From contig JACONJ010000050.1 of NCBI GenBank assembly GCA_014323785.1, positions 1-64,000 of the forward strand: a stretch of 64,000 nt of DNA. The letters run 5' to 3'. Source of the DNA: Paracoccaceae bacterium (lineage in GTDB: Bacteria; Pseudomonadota; Alphaproteobacteria; Rhodobacterales; Rhodobacteraceae). Within the stretch, counting starts at the first letter, position 1. Each line of letters opens with the position of its first letter. Shown here in pieces: positions 47,896 to 57,270 of the stretch. The position numbers were made by a program, and so were the translations under genes. The notes beneath the pieces are model-generated. The model searched no databases, was not told the origin of the DNA, and worked only from the letters and a program-made list of their open reading frames with translations.

Positions 47896-48543
47896 ATGTG
47901 CTGGACCCTGCCCAATATCCTGACCTTGTTCCGGCTGTTTGCTGCACCAGCCTTGGGGTTGGTTTTTCTACTCATGGCAAGACCATATGCCGATTGGGCG
48001 GCACTCATCCTGTTCGTCGGTGCCGCGCTGACGGACTACATTGACGGCACCCTTGCACGGCGGTGGAATCAGGTCAGCAAATTCGGGGCCATGCTGGACC
48101 CGATCGCGGACAAGGCCATGGTGGTGATTGCACTTGCGGTACTTCTGGCACTTCTAGGGGTCAGGGCTTGGCTGATGGTGCCTGCGGTTGTGATTCTCTT
48201 CCGAGAGGTCTTTGTCACGGGCCTTCGGGAATATCTGGGCGGCAGGGCAGGAACACTGAAGGTCACGCCGCTTGCGAAATGGAAGACGGCGATGCAGATG
48301 GTGGCGATTTCGCTCCTTTTCGCCCTGGGCCTCTTTGACGGGCATGTTTCGGGGGGACAAACCTATCGCCTGGGTGGAGAGATCGCCGATGAGTTCAGAC
48401 TGATCTGGAAAGACTACGGCCTTCTGCTGTGTTTCTGGGGGGGCGTGGTGCTGCTCTGGCTTTCTGCAGGGCTTACACTTGTGACCGGGGCGGACTATTT
48501 CAGAAAGGCATTGCCCTACTTGAAGGAGGCCCGATATGGTTGA
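47896..48543 (+). CDS. pgsA: CDP-diacylglycerol--glycerol-3-phosphate 3-phosphatidyltransferase
   Basis: Inner-membrane enzyme of phosphatidylglycerol synthesis. The CDP-alcohol phosphatidyltransferase signature is complete: DYIDGTLARRWNQVSKFGAM then LDPIADK (D-x2-DG-x2-AR-x8-G-x3-D-x3-D). Several hydrophobic helices surround it (LPNILTLFRLFAAPALGLVF, AMVVIALAVLLALLGVRAWL). Length 215 is slightly above the minimal PgsA because of an insertion near GGEIADEFRLIWKD. It overlaps the moaD start by 8 bp. Confidence 0.94.
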   Translation: MCWTLPNILTLFRLFAAPALGLVFLLMARPYADWAALILFVGAALTDYIDGTLARRWNQVSKFGAMLDPIADKAMVVIALAVLLALLGVRAWLMVPAVVILFREVFVTGLREYLGGRAGTLKVTPLAKWKTAMQMVAISLLFALGLFDGHVSGGQTYRLGGEIADEFRLIWKDYGLLLCFWGGVVLLWLSAGLTLVTGADYFRKALPYLKEARYG

Positions 48544-48784
48544 TCTGCGTTATTTTGCCTGGCTTCGGGAACGTATTGGCACCAGCCATGAACAGATGAA
48601 CACGGATGCTGAAACTGTAGCCGATCTGGTTGAAGAGCTGAAAGCCCGGGATGACGTCTATGCCCAAGTTTTCTCTGATCCGGCGGGGATTCGCGTTGCT
48701 GTGGATCAGGAACTGGTTGAATTCGACGCCCCGCTCAAGAATACCCGAGAGGTTGCGTTCTTCCCGCCGATGACAGGTGGCTAG
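48536..48784 (+). CDS. moaD: Molybdopterin synthase sulfur carrier subunit
   Basis: Ubiquitin-like 82-residue protein whose C-terminal Gly-Gly (FFPPMTGG) is thiocarboxylated to donate sulfur to precursor Z in molybdopterin synthesis. The N-terminus VDLRYFAWLRERIG and RVAVDQELVEFDAPL fit MoaD. It lies 2 bp before moaE, its partner in the synthase heterotetramer, and overlaps pgsA. Confidence 0.94.
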   Translation: MVDLRYFAWLRERIGTSHEQMNTDAETVADLVEELKARDDVYAQVFSDPAGIRVAVDQELVEFDAPLKNTREVAFFPPMTGG

Positions 48785-48786
48785 GA

Positions 48787-49236
48787 ATGCGGATTCGTGT
48801 CCAGGCCGCACCGTTTGATCCGGGTGCCGAACTGACCGCCTTCTCGCGTACGGCCAAGGGTGCGGGCGCGATCATCAGCTTCACGGGTATCACCCGCGAT
48901 CTCCCCGGCGCATCGCTACGTCATATGCTCGTTGAGCATTACCCTGGCATGACCGAGAAGACCCTAAACCGAATTGCAACGCTGGCACTCAAACGCTGGT
49001 CCCTGAAGCGGGTTCTGATCCTGCACCGCTACGGCCGTATGGCCCCCGGCGATCCGATCATGATGGTTGCCACTGCAGCAAAGCACCGGGCCGAGGCATT
49101 CCAGGCCGCCGGGTTCCTGATGGATTACATGAAATCCCGTGCGCCCTTCTGGAAGAAAGAGGTAAGTGAGGCTGGCGAAACCTGGGTCAAGGCCCGGGAA
49201 GAGGACGAAACCGCACTAAACCGATGGCAAGCTTAA
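48787..49236 (+). CDS. moaE: Molybdopterin synthase catalytic subunit
   Basis: Catalytic partner of MoaD. Recognised by GAGAIISFTGITRDLPG, LEHY-like VEHYPGMTEKTLNRIA, the active-site-forming VLILHRYGRMAPGDPIMMVA and HRAEAFQAAGFLMDYMKSRA, then PFWKKEV with a conserved catalytic Lys. Length 149 is standard. A fragment with a hydrophobic reading frame, but no start, lies in the 210 bp between this gene and dprA; I assign nothing to it. Confidence 0.95.
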   Translation: MRIRVQAAPFDPGAELTAFSRTAKGAGAIISFTGITRDLPGASLRHMLVEHYPGMTEKTLNRIATLALKRWSLKRVLILHRYGRMAPGDPIMMVATAAKHRAEAFQAAGFLMDYMKSRAPFWKKEVSEAGETWVKAREEDETALNRWQA

Positions 49237-49446
49237 GGAATGCCCTCGCCGCACTGGTAACGGGGAGCTGCCCTGCCTTTGGGCACCAACGGCCTGTTCT
49301 TTCTGCTGGTGTTGCCCCTTATGGTGACTGGCATGCTGGACCGTGCGGCGGTGCTTCATTAGTGTAGCGGGGCGGCATGTCTACCCTTGGGAATGAACAT
49401 CCATGAGTCAACGATTTGTTAACCAATTGCCCCTTAGCGTCGCCCC

Positions 49447-50616
49447 ATGAGTCTGGAACTTGATGCGGGCTTTGCCGAGCCACCCTTGGGATATACCCCA
49501 CCCCCGTCGGACAGCAGCGCGGACCGGTTGGCACGCCTGCGGCTGATCCGATCATGGCGCGTGGGTCCGGTGACCTATCAACGCTTGATGGCCGAACACG
49601 GCAATGCTGCGGCGGCATTGAAAGCCTTACCCCAAGTGGCCGAAGCTGCGGGCATAACGGAATATAGCCCCTGCTCCGAATCCACCGCCATGGCCGAGAT
49701 GAAGGCCGCCAAACGCATGGGGACCGCCATGCTGTGCCTGGGCGATCCGGCTTATCCTGCCGCTTTGACCGAGATACCGGACCCACCCCCGGTTCTGTGG
49801 GCACTTGGCAACCCCGCACTTCTGTCACGACCCATGATTGCGATGGTCGGAACGCGCAATGCCTCCTCTCTCGGGGCGCGGATGACGCGGCGACTGGCGA
49901 CCGATCTTGGAGAAGCGGGATTCGTCATCGTCTCGGGCCTTGCGCGCGGGGTGGATGCCCTGGCCCACGCCGCGGCATTAGCGACGGGTACCGTTGCGGT
50001 CCATGCGGGTGGTCTTGATGTGATCTACCCCGCTGAGAACACAGAGCTTGCTGATCAGATCGGGCGGCAGGGTGTGCGGTTGAGCGAACAGCCCTTTGGC
50101 ATGCCACCGCAAGCGCGGCATTTCCCCAAGCGAAACCGCCTCGTCTCGGGCCTTGCCCGCGCCGTGGTGGTGGTAGAGGCCGCGGCGGGATCCGGCTCGC
50201 TTATCACTGCACGCACGGCCCTGGACCAAGGGCGAGAGGTTCTGGCCGTACCGGGGCATCCGATGGATACCCGTGCCTCCGGCTGTAACATGCTGATCCG
50301 CGATGGCGCGACCCTGATCCGGGGAGCCGAAGATGTCCTGGAACAGCTAGGCCCCATCGCGGGCCAATCAGAATTGCACCTCGTTCGCCGCACTGACAAG
50401 CACGTAGATACCGCGCAACCCGCGGCACCGACACCCTCACCTGGCGATCTGCGTACGCGAATCCTGGCGCAGCTTGGCCCCGCCCCCAGTGCCGAGGATC
50501 AGCTGATCCGTGACCTTGGCCTGCCCCCTCAGGTCATTGCCCGTGTACTGGCCGAGCTGGAGTTGACCGGGGAAGTAGAACGACGTCCCGGCGGGCTTCT
50601 TAGCCTTGCGGGATAG
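49447..50616 (+). CDS. dprA: DNA-processing protein DprA
   Basis: Protects incoming single-stranded DNA and loads RecA during transformation. The Rossmann-like core is clear: MVGTRNASSLGARMTRRLAT, VIVSGLARGVDALAHAAAL, GTVAVHAGGLDVIYPAENTE, HFPKRNRLVSGLARAVVVVE, GSGSLITARTALDQGREVLA and VPGHPMDTRASGCNMLIRDG. An N-terminal helical region and a C-terminal winged-helix (DM14-like) domain, LGPAPSAEDQLIRDLGLPPQ, flank it. Length 389 suits the three-domain form. topA follows 123 bp later, a common pairing. Confidence 0.95.
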   Translation: MSLELDAGFAEPPLGYTPPPSDSSADRLARLRLIRSWRVGPVTYQRLMAEHGNAAAALKALPQVAEAAGITEYSPCSESTAMAEMKAAKRMGTAMLCLGDPAYPAALTEIPDPPPVLWALGNPALLSRPMIAMVGTRNASSLGARMTRRLATDLGEAGFVIVSGLARGVDALAHAAALATGTVAVHAGGLDVIYPAENTELADQIGRQGVRLSEQPFGMPPQARHFPKRNRLVSGLARAVVVVEAAAGSGSLITARTALDQGREVLAVPGHPMDTRASGCNMLIRDGATLIRGAEDVLEQLGPIAGQSELHLVRRTDKHVDTAQPAAPTPSPGDLRTRILAQLGPAPSAEDQLIRDLGLPPQVIARVLAELELTGEVERRPGGLLSLAG

Positions 50617-50739
50617 GGTTGGTGGCCGCGGGTACTCTGGGCAAAACAGCACAGACCTTCCGATACCGCATTGACAACCGCACCGTCACCCCCACATTTA
50701 CCGCCGACAGACCGCCCGCTGCCCCGAAAGGTTTTATTC

Positions 50740-53388
50740 ATGCCCATCGTTGTTGTCGAATCCCCTGCCAAGGCCAAGACAATCAACAAGTACCTGGGAA
50801 GTGACTATACTGTCCTTGCCTCTTACGGCCATGTCCGCGATTTACCGCCAAAAGATGGCTCCGTTGATACTGACGCCGGATTTGAGATGTTGTGGGAGGT
50901 CGCCAGCGACAGCAAAAAGCATGTCAAGGCCATCGCCGATGCGTTGAAACAGGACAACGCCCTGATCCTTGCCACTGACCCCGACCGAGAGGGTGAGGCG
51001 ATCTCCTGGCACCTGGAAGAGGCCTTGCGCAAACGCAAGGCGATCAGGAAGAATACACCCGTCAGCCGCGTGGTATTCAATGCCATCACCAAGACCGCAG
51101 TGGCCGAAGCGATGCGAAATCCTCGCCAGGTTGATATGGAACTGGTTGAGGCTTATCTTGCCCGCCGCGCGCTGGATTATCTGGTGGGGTTCAATCTGTC
51201 GCCCGTGCTCTGGCGCAAACTGCCCGGCGCAAAATCGGCTGGGCGGGTGCAATCTGTATGCTTGCGCCTGATCGTTGAGCGCGAGACGGAAGTCGAGGCG
51301 TTCCGCCCGCGCGAATACTGGTCGGTGCGCGCGGTGCTGGAGACGCCCAGGGGCCAAACCTTTGAGGCCCGGCTGACGACGCTTGGCGGCAGAAAGCTGG
51401 GGCGATATGACCTGGAAACAGCAGAAGCAGCCTCCGTGGCGGTTCAGGCCGTCGCCTCGCGCCCGCTCTCGGTGCAATCGGTCGAAGCCAAACCCATCAA
51501 CCGCAATCCCGCCGCGCCCTTCATGACATCCACCCTCCAGCAAGAGGCAAGCCGCAAATTCGGTATGGGTGCACGGCAGACGATGCGTACCGCGCAACAT
51601 CTCTATGAGGCGGGCCACATCACCTATATGCGGACCGACGGAATCGACATGGTTCCCGAGGCAGTCAGCAGCGCACGGGCCGTGATCAAGGTGCGCTATG
51701 GTGCCGCCTATGTTCCCGGATCGCCACGGGTCTACAAGAATAAGGCCAAGAATGCGCAAGAGGCGCACGAGTGTATCCGCCCGACGGATATGTCGAAAAT
51801 GCCTGCGGATATCCGCCTCTCTGAGGATGACCAGCGCAAGCTCTATGACCTGATCTGGAAGCGCACCATCGCCAGCCAGATGGAAGCCGCGCGCCTGGAA
51901 CGCACGACGGTTGATGTGGCGTCAACCGATGGTGAGGTTGTGTTGCGCGCCACGGGTCAGGTGGTTCTGTTCGACGGATTCCTCAAGGTTTACGAGGAAG
52001 GCTGCGACGATGTGCAGGAAGATGACGACAAGCATCTTCCGCAAATCATGCAGGGCGAGGGGCTGTGCCTGGCAAGCGGTGCGCTGGAGGCCGTGTTTGC
52101 CAAAGCGGGGGGGGACGACGACGCAGATGCCATAGTGTTTGATGAGACCGGCGACGGCTTGCGGCAGAATGGCGGGGGGGTGCTAAGCGCGAATGGGGCG
52201 GTTATGGGGCAGCAGCATTTCACCGCCCCCCCGCCGCGCTACACCGAAGCCACGCTGGTCAAGCGGATGGAGGAGTTGGGTATCGGACGTCCTTCCACCT
52301 ATGCCTCCATTGTCACGACGATTCAGGATCGCGGCTATGTCCGCAAGGACAAGAACCGTCTGATCCCCGAGGATAAGGGCCGTCTTGTCACCGCTTTTCT
52401 GGTCAACTATTTTCGCCGTTATGTGGGCTATGATTTCACCGCCGGGTTAGAGACCGAGCTGGATGAGGTCAGCGCGGGCAACCGCGACTACAAGGACGTG
52501 CTTGAGCGGTTCTGGCGCGATTTCAAGGCCGCGATTGATGAAACCGCAGAGTTGCGGATCACCGACGTGCTGGAACAGCTCAATGAGATGTTGGAACCGC
52601 ACCTCTTCCCTGCGCGGGAAGATGGGGGCGACCCCAGGCAATGCCCCAATTGCGGCACCGGGCGTCTGTCCATGCGCATCGCGCGGTCCGGCGGGGCGTT
52701 CATCGGCTGTTCCAACTATCCCGAATGCCGCTACACCCGCGCCTTCGCCCCCTTGGGTGAGGGGGATGAAGCACAGGCCGATGAGCGGATGCTGGGTGTC
52801 GACCCCGACACCTCGCTGCCGGTGCATCTGAAAACAGGGCGGTTCGGCCCCTATGTGCAACTGGGTGTGCCGACCAGGGACGAACCAAAGCCGAAACGCG
52901 CCTCGCTGCCCAGGGGCTGGGCACCGGAGGCAATTGGGATTGAGCGTGCGCTTCAGTTGCTCAGCTTGCCGCGAGAGATAGGGCCGCACCCGGAAGATAA
53001 CGAACCAGTGGAAGCCGGGATTGGCCGATACGGCCCCTTCGTGAAGCACGGTCGCACCTATGCGAACCTGCCTGATGTTGAGGAAGTGTTTACCGTTGGC
53101 ATGAACCGTGCGGTGGAGTTGATAACCGAGAAGGTCGCCAGGCGCGGCGGGCGCGGCGTGGTGGCCGAGACCCTGCGTGAATTGGGTGAACACCCGGAAC
53201 ATGGCGGGCCGGTCAATGTCATGGATGGACGCTACGGGCCTTATGTGAAATGGGGAAAGGTCAATGCGAACATCCCCAAGGGTACAGACCCCGCGGACGT
53301 CACCCTGGATATGGCCATGCAATTGATCGCTGACCGCCAGGCCAGAGGCGGAGCAAAACGTCGCCCGTCCCGCCGCAAGGCCGGTTAA
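50740..53388 (+). CDS. topA: DNA topoisomerase I
   Basis: Type IA topoisomerase relaxing negative supercoils. TOPRIM domain: MPIVVVESPAKAKTINKYLG and DPDREGEAISWHLEEAL. The active-site Tyr is in HITYMRTDGIDMVPEA. Also LVKRMEELGIGRPSTYASIV and one C-terminal zinc ribbon, CPNCGTGRL with CSNYPEC, then several basic C-terminal repeats (KTGRFGPYVQLG and KYGPFVKHG-like units). Start at 50740 is the canonical MPIVVVES. An extra segment of about 35-40 residues, Asp/Gly-rich, lies between LPQIMQGEG and QQHFTAPPPRYTEATLV (about nt 52080-52210). The gene is otherwise intact at 882 residues. Confidence 0.96.
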   Translation: MPIVVVESPAKAKTINKYLGSDYTVLASYGHVRDLPPKDGSVDTDAGFEMLWEVASDSKKHVKAIADALKQDNALILATDPDREGEAISWHLEEALRKRKAIRKNTPVSRVVFNAITKTAVAEAMRNPRQVDMELVEAYLARRALDYLVGFNLSPVLWRKLPGAKSAGRVQSVCLRLIVERETEVEAFRPREYWSVRAVLETPRGQTFEARLTTLGGRKLGRYDLETAEAASVAVQAVASRPLSVQSVEAKPINRNPAAPFMTSTLQQEASRKFGMGARQTMRTAQHLYEAGHITYMRTDGIDMVPEAVSSARAVIKVRYGAAYVPGSPRVYKNKAKNAQEAHECIRPTDMSKMPADIRLSEDDQRKLYDLIWKRTIASQMEAARLERTTVDVASTDGEVVLRATGQVVLFDGFLKVYEEGCDDVQEDDDKHLPQIMQGEGLCLASGALEAVFAKAGGDDDADAIVFDETGDGLRQNGGGVLSANGAVMGQQHFTAPPPRYTEATLVKRMEELGIGRPSTYASIVTTIQDRGYVRKDKNRLIPEDKGRLVTAFLVNYFRRYVGYDFTAGLETELDEVSAGNRDYKDVLERFWRDFKAAIDETAELRITDVLEQLNEMLEPHLFPAREDGGDPRQCPNCGTGRLSMRIARSGGAFIGCSNYPECRYTRAFAPLGEGDEAQADERMLGVDPDTSLPVHLKTGRFGPYVQLGVPTRDEPKPKRASLPRGWAPEAIGIERALQLLSLPREIGPHPEDNEPVEAGIGRYGPFVKHGRTYANLPDVEEVFTVGMNRAVELITEKVARRGGRGVVAETLRELGEHPEHGGPVNVMDGRYGPYVKWGKVNANIPKGTDPADVTLDMAMQLIADRQARGGAKRRPSRRKAG

Positions 53389-53530
53389 GCGGGAAGGCAG
53401 AGGGGGCACTGAACCAGACGCTGCCACATGCCCAAGCGCAAGACACCGTCACGGGTGTCGGGATTCGCATCGCCCCCTCGGGGATGAGATGCCAATACAC
53501 GTAACGTGATCTCCCGGAGAATGACGCCCG

Positions 53531-54235
53531 ATGATCCTTTCTGATTTCCTGAAAGCATTTGGGCAGCTTGCTGATCGTCAGTTCCTGTCCGTCCTGGGCC
53601 TGGGCTTGGGCCTTACAGTCGCCCTGTTCGCCGGGTTCTATGCAGGCTTTGCGATCCTTGTCCGGTGGCTTTTGCCCGACAGTGTCACGCTGCCCTGGAT
53701 TGGAGAGGTCACCTGGGTCAATAATGCACTTACGCTCGCGGGCATTCCTGTGATGCTGGTTCTGTCGATCTTCCTGATGGTACCAGTCGCCTCGGCCTTT
53801 ACCGGGCTGTTTCTGGACCGGATCGCCGATGCGGTCGAGGCAAAGTTCTACCCTGACCTGCCTCAAGCGCGCCGTATCGGTGTGATCGAGGGCCTGGGCG
53901 ATGGGCTGCGGTTTCTGGGTTTGATTCTGGGGGTGAACCTTATCTCGCTCATCGCCTATATTGCCCTACCGTTTCTGGCACCGTTTCTCTTTTGGATCAT
54001 CAATGGTGCGCTTCTGGGCCGGGAATACGCCCAGATGGTCGCCCTGCGCGTTCAGGATGCCGCGGGGGCGGCGCAGTTTCGTGTGCGCCACCGGATGCCT
54101 GTTTTCGCGGCGGGTGTGTTGATGACGGTGCTGCTGACGATCCCGGTGGTGAACCTGCTTGGCCCGATCCTGGGCGCGGCAGCCTTTACGCATCTTTATC
54201 ACCGGCTTAACGCTCACCCATCCCGAACCGGGTGA
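53531..54235 (+). CDS. EI24 domain (CysZ-like) membrane protein
   Basis: A 234-residue membrane protein of the EI24/CysZ family, with hydrophobic segments at LGLGLTVALFAGFYAGFAIL, LTLAGIPVMLVLSIFLMVPV, ILGVNLISLIAYIALPFLAP and a C-terminal one. Motifs FLDRIADAVEAKFYP and FWIINGALLGREYAQMVALR are typical. CysZ proteins import sulfate, but for alphaproteobacterial members this is not established, so no symbol is given. Its 3' end overlaps that of the convergent DUF1467 gene by 29 bp. Confidence 0.88.
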   Translation: MILSDFLKAFGQLADRQFLSVLGLGLGLTVALFAGFYAGFAILVRWLLPDSVTLPWIGEVTWVNNALTLAGIPVMLVLSIFLMVPVASAFTGLFLDRIADAVEAKFYPDLPQARRIGVIEGLGDGLRFLGLILGVNLISLIAYIALPFLAPFLFWIINGALLGREYAQMVALRVQDAAGAAQFRVRHRMPVFAAGVLMTVLLTIPVVNLLGPILGAAAFTHLYHRLNAHPSRTG

Positions 54236-54485
54236 ACAGGTCGATATCCTCCAGCGTGATCACGTCAAAGATGATGATCCAGGCCGCGATCACCCAGACA
54301 ACAGCCGCTATGGCCGAGGTAACCAGAAACCGCCGTTTCAGCATCGGGTCGTTCGGGGCCGAGGCATGGGTACCCTGAATCACACGCCCCTCATCGCCCT
54401 GCGTGGTCATACGGATGGGCAGGATCACAAAGAGCGTCAGGAACCAGATGATGGCATAAAGCACAAAGCCGGTAACGACATTCAT
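54207..54485 (-). CDS. DUF1467 family membrane protein
   Basis: A 92-residue protein with two membrane helices (VVTGFVLYAIIWFLTLFVIL and SAIAAVVWVIAAWIIIFDVI), matching DUF1467, a small family found beside mce in alphaproteobacteria. Its ATG overlaps the mce stop by four bases, so it is translated with it. Function unknown. Confidence 0.9.
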   Translation of the reverse strand: MNVVTGFVLYAIIWFLTLFVILPIRMTTQGDEGRVIQGTHASAPNDPMLKRRFLVTSAIAAVVWVIAAWIIIFDVITLEDIDLFTRFGMGER

Positions 54486-54889
54486 CAGGTTTGCTCCAGT
54501 TCCAGCAGGGTGCCGGTGAAGTCTTTCGGATGCAGGAACAGAACTGGCTTGCCATGGGCGCCAATCTTTGGCTTCCCATCACCCAAAACCCGTGCGCCGG
54601 AAGCCCGCAGCCGGTCCCGCGCGGCCAGGATATCCTCTACCTCATAACAGATATGGTGGATGCCGCCCGCCGGAGTCCTGTCCAGAAATCCCTGGATTGG
54701 GGAGCCCTTGCCCAGCGGGCAGAGCAGCTCAATTCTGGTATTGGGCAGATCGACGAACACAACCGTCACCCCATGGTCAGGTTCATCCTGCGGCAGCCCG
54801 ACCATGGCCCCCAACGTCTCGCGATACTGCGCCGCCGCGACCTCCAGGTCCGGGACCGCAATGGCCACATGGTTCAGGCGTCCGATCAT
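54485..54889 (-). CDS. mce: Methylmalonyl-CoA epimerase
   Basis: Interconverts (2R)- and (2S)-methylmalonyl-CoA in propionyl-CoA assimilation. VOC-superfamily fold with RLNHVAIAVPDLEVAAAQYR, VFVDLPNTRIELLCPLG, the metal-binding His in GIHHICYEVEDI, KIGAHGKPVLFLHPKDFTGT and the closing LLELEQT Glu. The start at 54889 gives 134 residues, the normal size. It is the promoter-proximal gene of a two-gene operon with DUF1467. Confidence 0.94.
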   Translation of the reverse strand: MIGRLNHVAIAVPDLEVAAAQYRETLGAMVGLPQDEPDHGVTVVFVDLPNTRIELLCPLGKGSPIQGFLDRTPAGGIHHICYEVEDILAARDRLRASGARVLGDGKPKIGAHGKPVLFLHPKDFTGTLLELEQT

Positions 54890-55273
54890 CGCAAGCCCCT
54901 GTATGCGTTCCTGCCTGGTGGTATATAGGCCACGGCCCGCGCCCTTGCCAGACCTCCTGTCGCCGCGGTGGCTTTTACGCCTTGTCAATCCTGATCAGGG
55001 TTTAATCGAATCCGGAATCACACGCCTTGGGTGCCTGGAGGCCGGAAACCGATGCGTGTTCTGTGTAGCGGAACTTGATCACTGACCAAGGCTGGCACCG
55101 GACCGTCCGCTTCCGGGGCTGACGATATCGGGCTGCGTGATGGCGATGGTTCCGGGGCTGTCTTTCCGCCGTCGATGACCTCTGTATTCATCCCCATGTC
55201 ATGGGCTTTTGGGTCCGGGTGGTCTATATTCCGGAACCCGCCCGTGTCAGTGGGGCGGGGGATGGGCTTTCTG
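54890..55273. other. Divergent intergenic region between mce and the ABC exporter
   Basis: 384 bp without a credible gene. A TATATA element just upstream of mce on the minus strand (plus-strand about 54921-54926) may be part of its promoter. A frame continuous with the ABC transporter extends left to 55175 but its residues do not match the family, so I treat it as leader. No repeat or structured RNA was identified. Confidence 0.4.
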
Positions 55274-57121
55274 ATGTATCGCTTCCTTGAGAACCTCGTT
55301 GATCCCTACACGGGATATCCGGAACAGGATACGCCGCCAACACAGCTGTGGCCGTTCCTGTGGGCCTATTCGCAGCCGTTCAAGGCACTCTTCGCGATGA
55401 CGGCGACCATGTCTCTGATTGTGGCGATCATAGAGATCGGGCTGATCTACTACATGGGGCGCGTCGTTGATCTGCTGTCCAGCGGTGCGCCTGCCGCCGT
55501 GCTGGAAAGCCATGGTGCCGAGTTCCTGCTTGTCGCCGCCTTCATTCTTTTTGTCAGGCCGGTTCTTCAGGGGCTGGATGTCGCGCTTCTGAACAACGGG
55601 ATTTTACCGAATTTCGGCACATTGATCCGCTGGCGGGCACATCGCCATGTGCTGCGGCAATCCGTCGGCTGGTTTGAGAATGATTTCGCGGGCCGAATCG
55701 CCAACCGGATCATGCAGGCCCCGCCCGCGGCGGGTGACGCGATTTTTCAGGTGTTCGACGCCATCACCTTTTCCATGGCGTATCTGGTTGGTGCGGCTGT
55801 CCTGCTGGCCGGGGCCGACCCAAGGCTGATGCTGCCGCTTGTCATCTGGTTCGGGCTTTATGCGCTGTTGGTGCGCTGGACGGTCCAACGGGTTGGCCCG
55901 GCATCCCAGGCCAGCTCCAACGCCCGTTCCATGACCACGGGGCGTGTGGTGGACAGTTACACGAATATCCACGCGGTGAAACTGTTTGCCCATCACGACA
56001 GTGAGATCGACTATGCTAGGGAGGCGATCGAGCATACCCGCCAGACCTTTGCGCGGGAGATGCGGATTTTCACCACGATGGATGTTGCGTTGACCACGTT
56101 GAACGGGCTTCTGATCGTCAGTGTTGTGGGCTGGGCGGTCTGGCTGTGGGCGCAGGGCGGTGCCTCGGTCGGTGTGGTTGCCGCTGCGACCGCGCTGACC
56201 CTTCGGCTGAATGCGATGACTGGCTGGATCATGTGGGCACTGAGCACGTTCTTCCGCGCACTTGGGGTGGTGGCCGAGGGGATGGAGACCATCGCCCAAC
56301 CCATCACGCTGACGGACAAGCCAGGGGCCAGGCCACTGGAATTCAAAACCGGGGCGATTGAGATTGAGCGCGTCAGCCACCATTACGGGCGCGGTGGCGG
56401 CGGGCTGCAGAACATCACCCTGACACTGAAACCGGGCCAGAAGGTCGGGCTTGTCGGACGGTCCGGTGCGGGGAAATCGACTCTCGTGAAGCTGATCCTG
56501 CGGTTTTATGACCCGGAAGGGGGCCGTATTCTGATCGACGGGCAGGACATCACCCATGTCACGCAATCTTCGCTTCGGCAGGTGATCGGAATGGTGCAGC
56601 AGGACAGTGCGCTTCTTCACCGGTCGGTGCGCGAAAACATCCTTTATGGTCGCCCGGACGCTACCGAGGCCGAGATGATCGCCGCCGCGGACCGGGCGGA
56701 AGCGGCAGAGTTCATCCCGAACCTGGAAGATCCCGAGGGGCGCACGGGCTATGATGCCCATGTGGGCGAACGCGGTGTGAAACTGTCGGGCGGGCAGCGG
56801 CAGCGGATTGCACTTGCGCGGGTGATCTTAAAGGATGCCCCCATCCTGATCCTGGATGAGGCGACCAGCGCGCTTGACAGTGAGGTGGAGGCCTCAATTC
56901 AGGACACGCTTTATGGCGTGATGCAGGGCAAGGCAGTGATCGCCATCGCCCACCGGCTGTCCACAATTGCCCAGATGGACCGGATCATCGTCCTTGACGA
57001 CGGCCATATCGCCGAAGATGGTACCCACGCCGGGCTTTTGGCCGGGGGCGGGCTCTATGCCGGGTTTTGGGCGCGGCAATCCGGCGGGTTCATCGGCACC
57101 GGAAGCGCAACGGCCGAATAA
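55274..57121 (+). CDS. MsbA-like ABC exporter (fused membrane and ATPase domains)
   Basis: A half-size ABC exporter working as a homodimer in the inner membrane. The membrane domain (about residues 1-320) has helices such as TATMSLIVAIIEIGLIYYMG. The ATPase has Walker A VGRSGAGKSTLVKLILRFYD, Q-loop GMVQQDSALLHRSVRENILY, signature VKLSGGQRQRIALARVILKD, Walker B ILILDEATSALDSEVEAS and H-loop IAHRLSTIAQMDRIIVLDDG. All catalytic motifs are intact. The ATG at 55274 starts MYRFLENLVDPYTGYPEQDT, as in relatives; 55262 and 55175 are alternatives. Substrate unknown. It lacks a C39 peptidase domain, so it is not an obvious bacteriocin exporter. Confidence 0.92.
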   Translation: MYRFLENLVDPYTGYPEQDTPPTQLWPFLWAYSQPFKALFAMTATMSLIVAIIEIGLIYYMGRVVDLLSSGAPAAVLESHGAEFLLVAAFILFVRPVLQGLDVALLNNGILPNFGTLIRWRAHRHVLRQSVGWFENDFAGRIANRIMQAPPAAGDAIFQVFDAITFSMAYLVGAAVLLAGADPRLMLPLVIWFGLYALLVRWTVQRVGPASQASSNARSMTTGRVVDSYTNIHAVKLFAHHDSEIDYAREAIEHTRQTFAREMRIFTTMDVALTTLNGLLIVSVVGWAVWLWAQGGASVGVVAAATALTLRLNAMTGWIMWALSTFFRALGVVAEGMETIAQPITLTDKPGARPLEFKTGAIEIERVSHHYGRGGGGLQNITLTLKPGQKVGLVGRSGAGKSTLVKLILRFYDPEGGRILIDGQDITHVTQSSLRQVIGMVQQDSALLHRSVRENILYGRPDATEAEMIAAADRAEAAEFIPNLEDPEGRTGYDAHVGERGVKLSGGQRQRIALARVILKDAPILILDEATSALDSEVEASIQDTLYGVMQGKAVIAIAHRLSTIAQMDRIIVLDDGHIAEDGTHAGLLAGGGLYAGFWARQSGGFIGTGSATAE

Positions 57122-57196
57122 GCTGCGCGGATGGCTTCCTGGCCGGTCTGGTAACCCGCCTGATGCGTGTTCATGGGGTGAATACAGCCTGCCGGG

Positions 57197-57220
57197 GCCG
57201 AAAGCATCGCCGAAAGCATC
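57197..57220 (+). repeat. 12-bp tandem duplication
   Basis: GCCGAAAGCATC occurs twice in a row (57197-57208, 57209-57220) between the convergent ABC exporter and RTX genes. It is a simple direct duplication with no known role. Confidence 0.8.
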
Positions 57221-57223
57221 AAC

Positions 57224-57252
57224 GGCGACCAGGGCTTTGGGCTCCGGTCGCC
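57224..57252. terminator. Hairpin between convergent genes, candidate bidirectional terminator
   Basis: GGCGACC (57224-57230) pairs with GGTCGCC (57246-57252) around a 15-base loop that can itself fold through GGGC/GCTC bases. It lies 100 bp after the ABC exporter stop and 18 bp after the RTX gene stop on the other strand. There is no T-run on either strand, so termination ability is uncertain. Confidence 0.4.
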
Positions 57253-57270
57253 GCGCAGGGGGGCAGGTGA

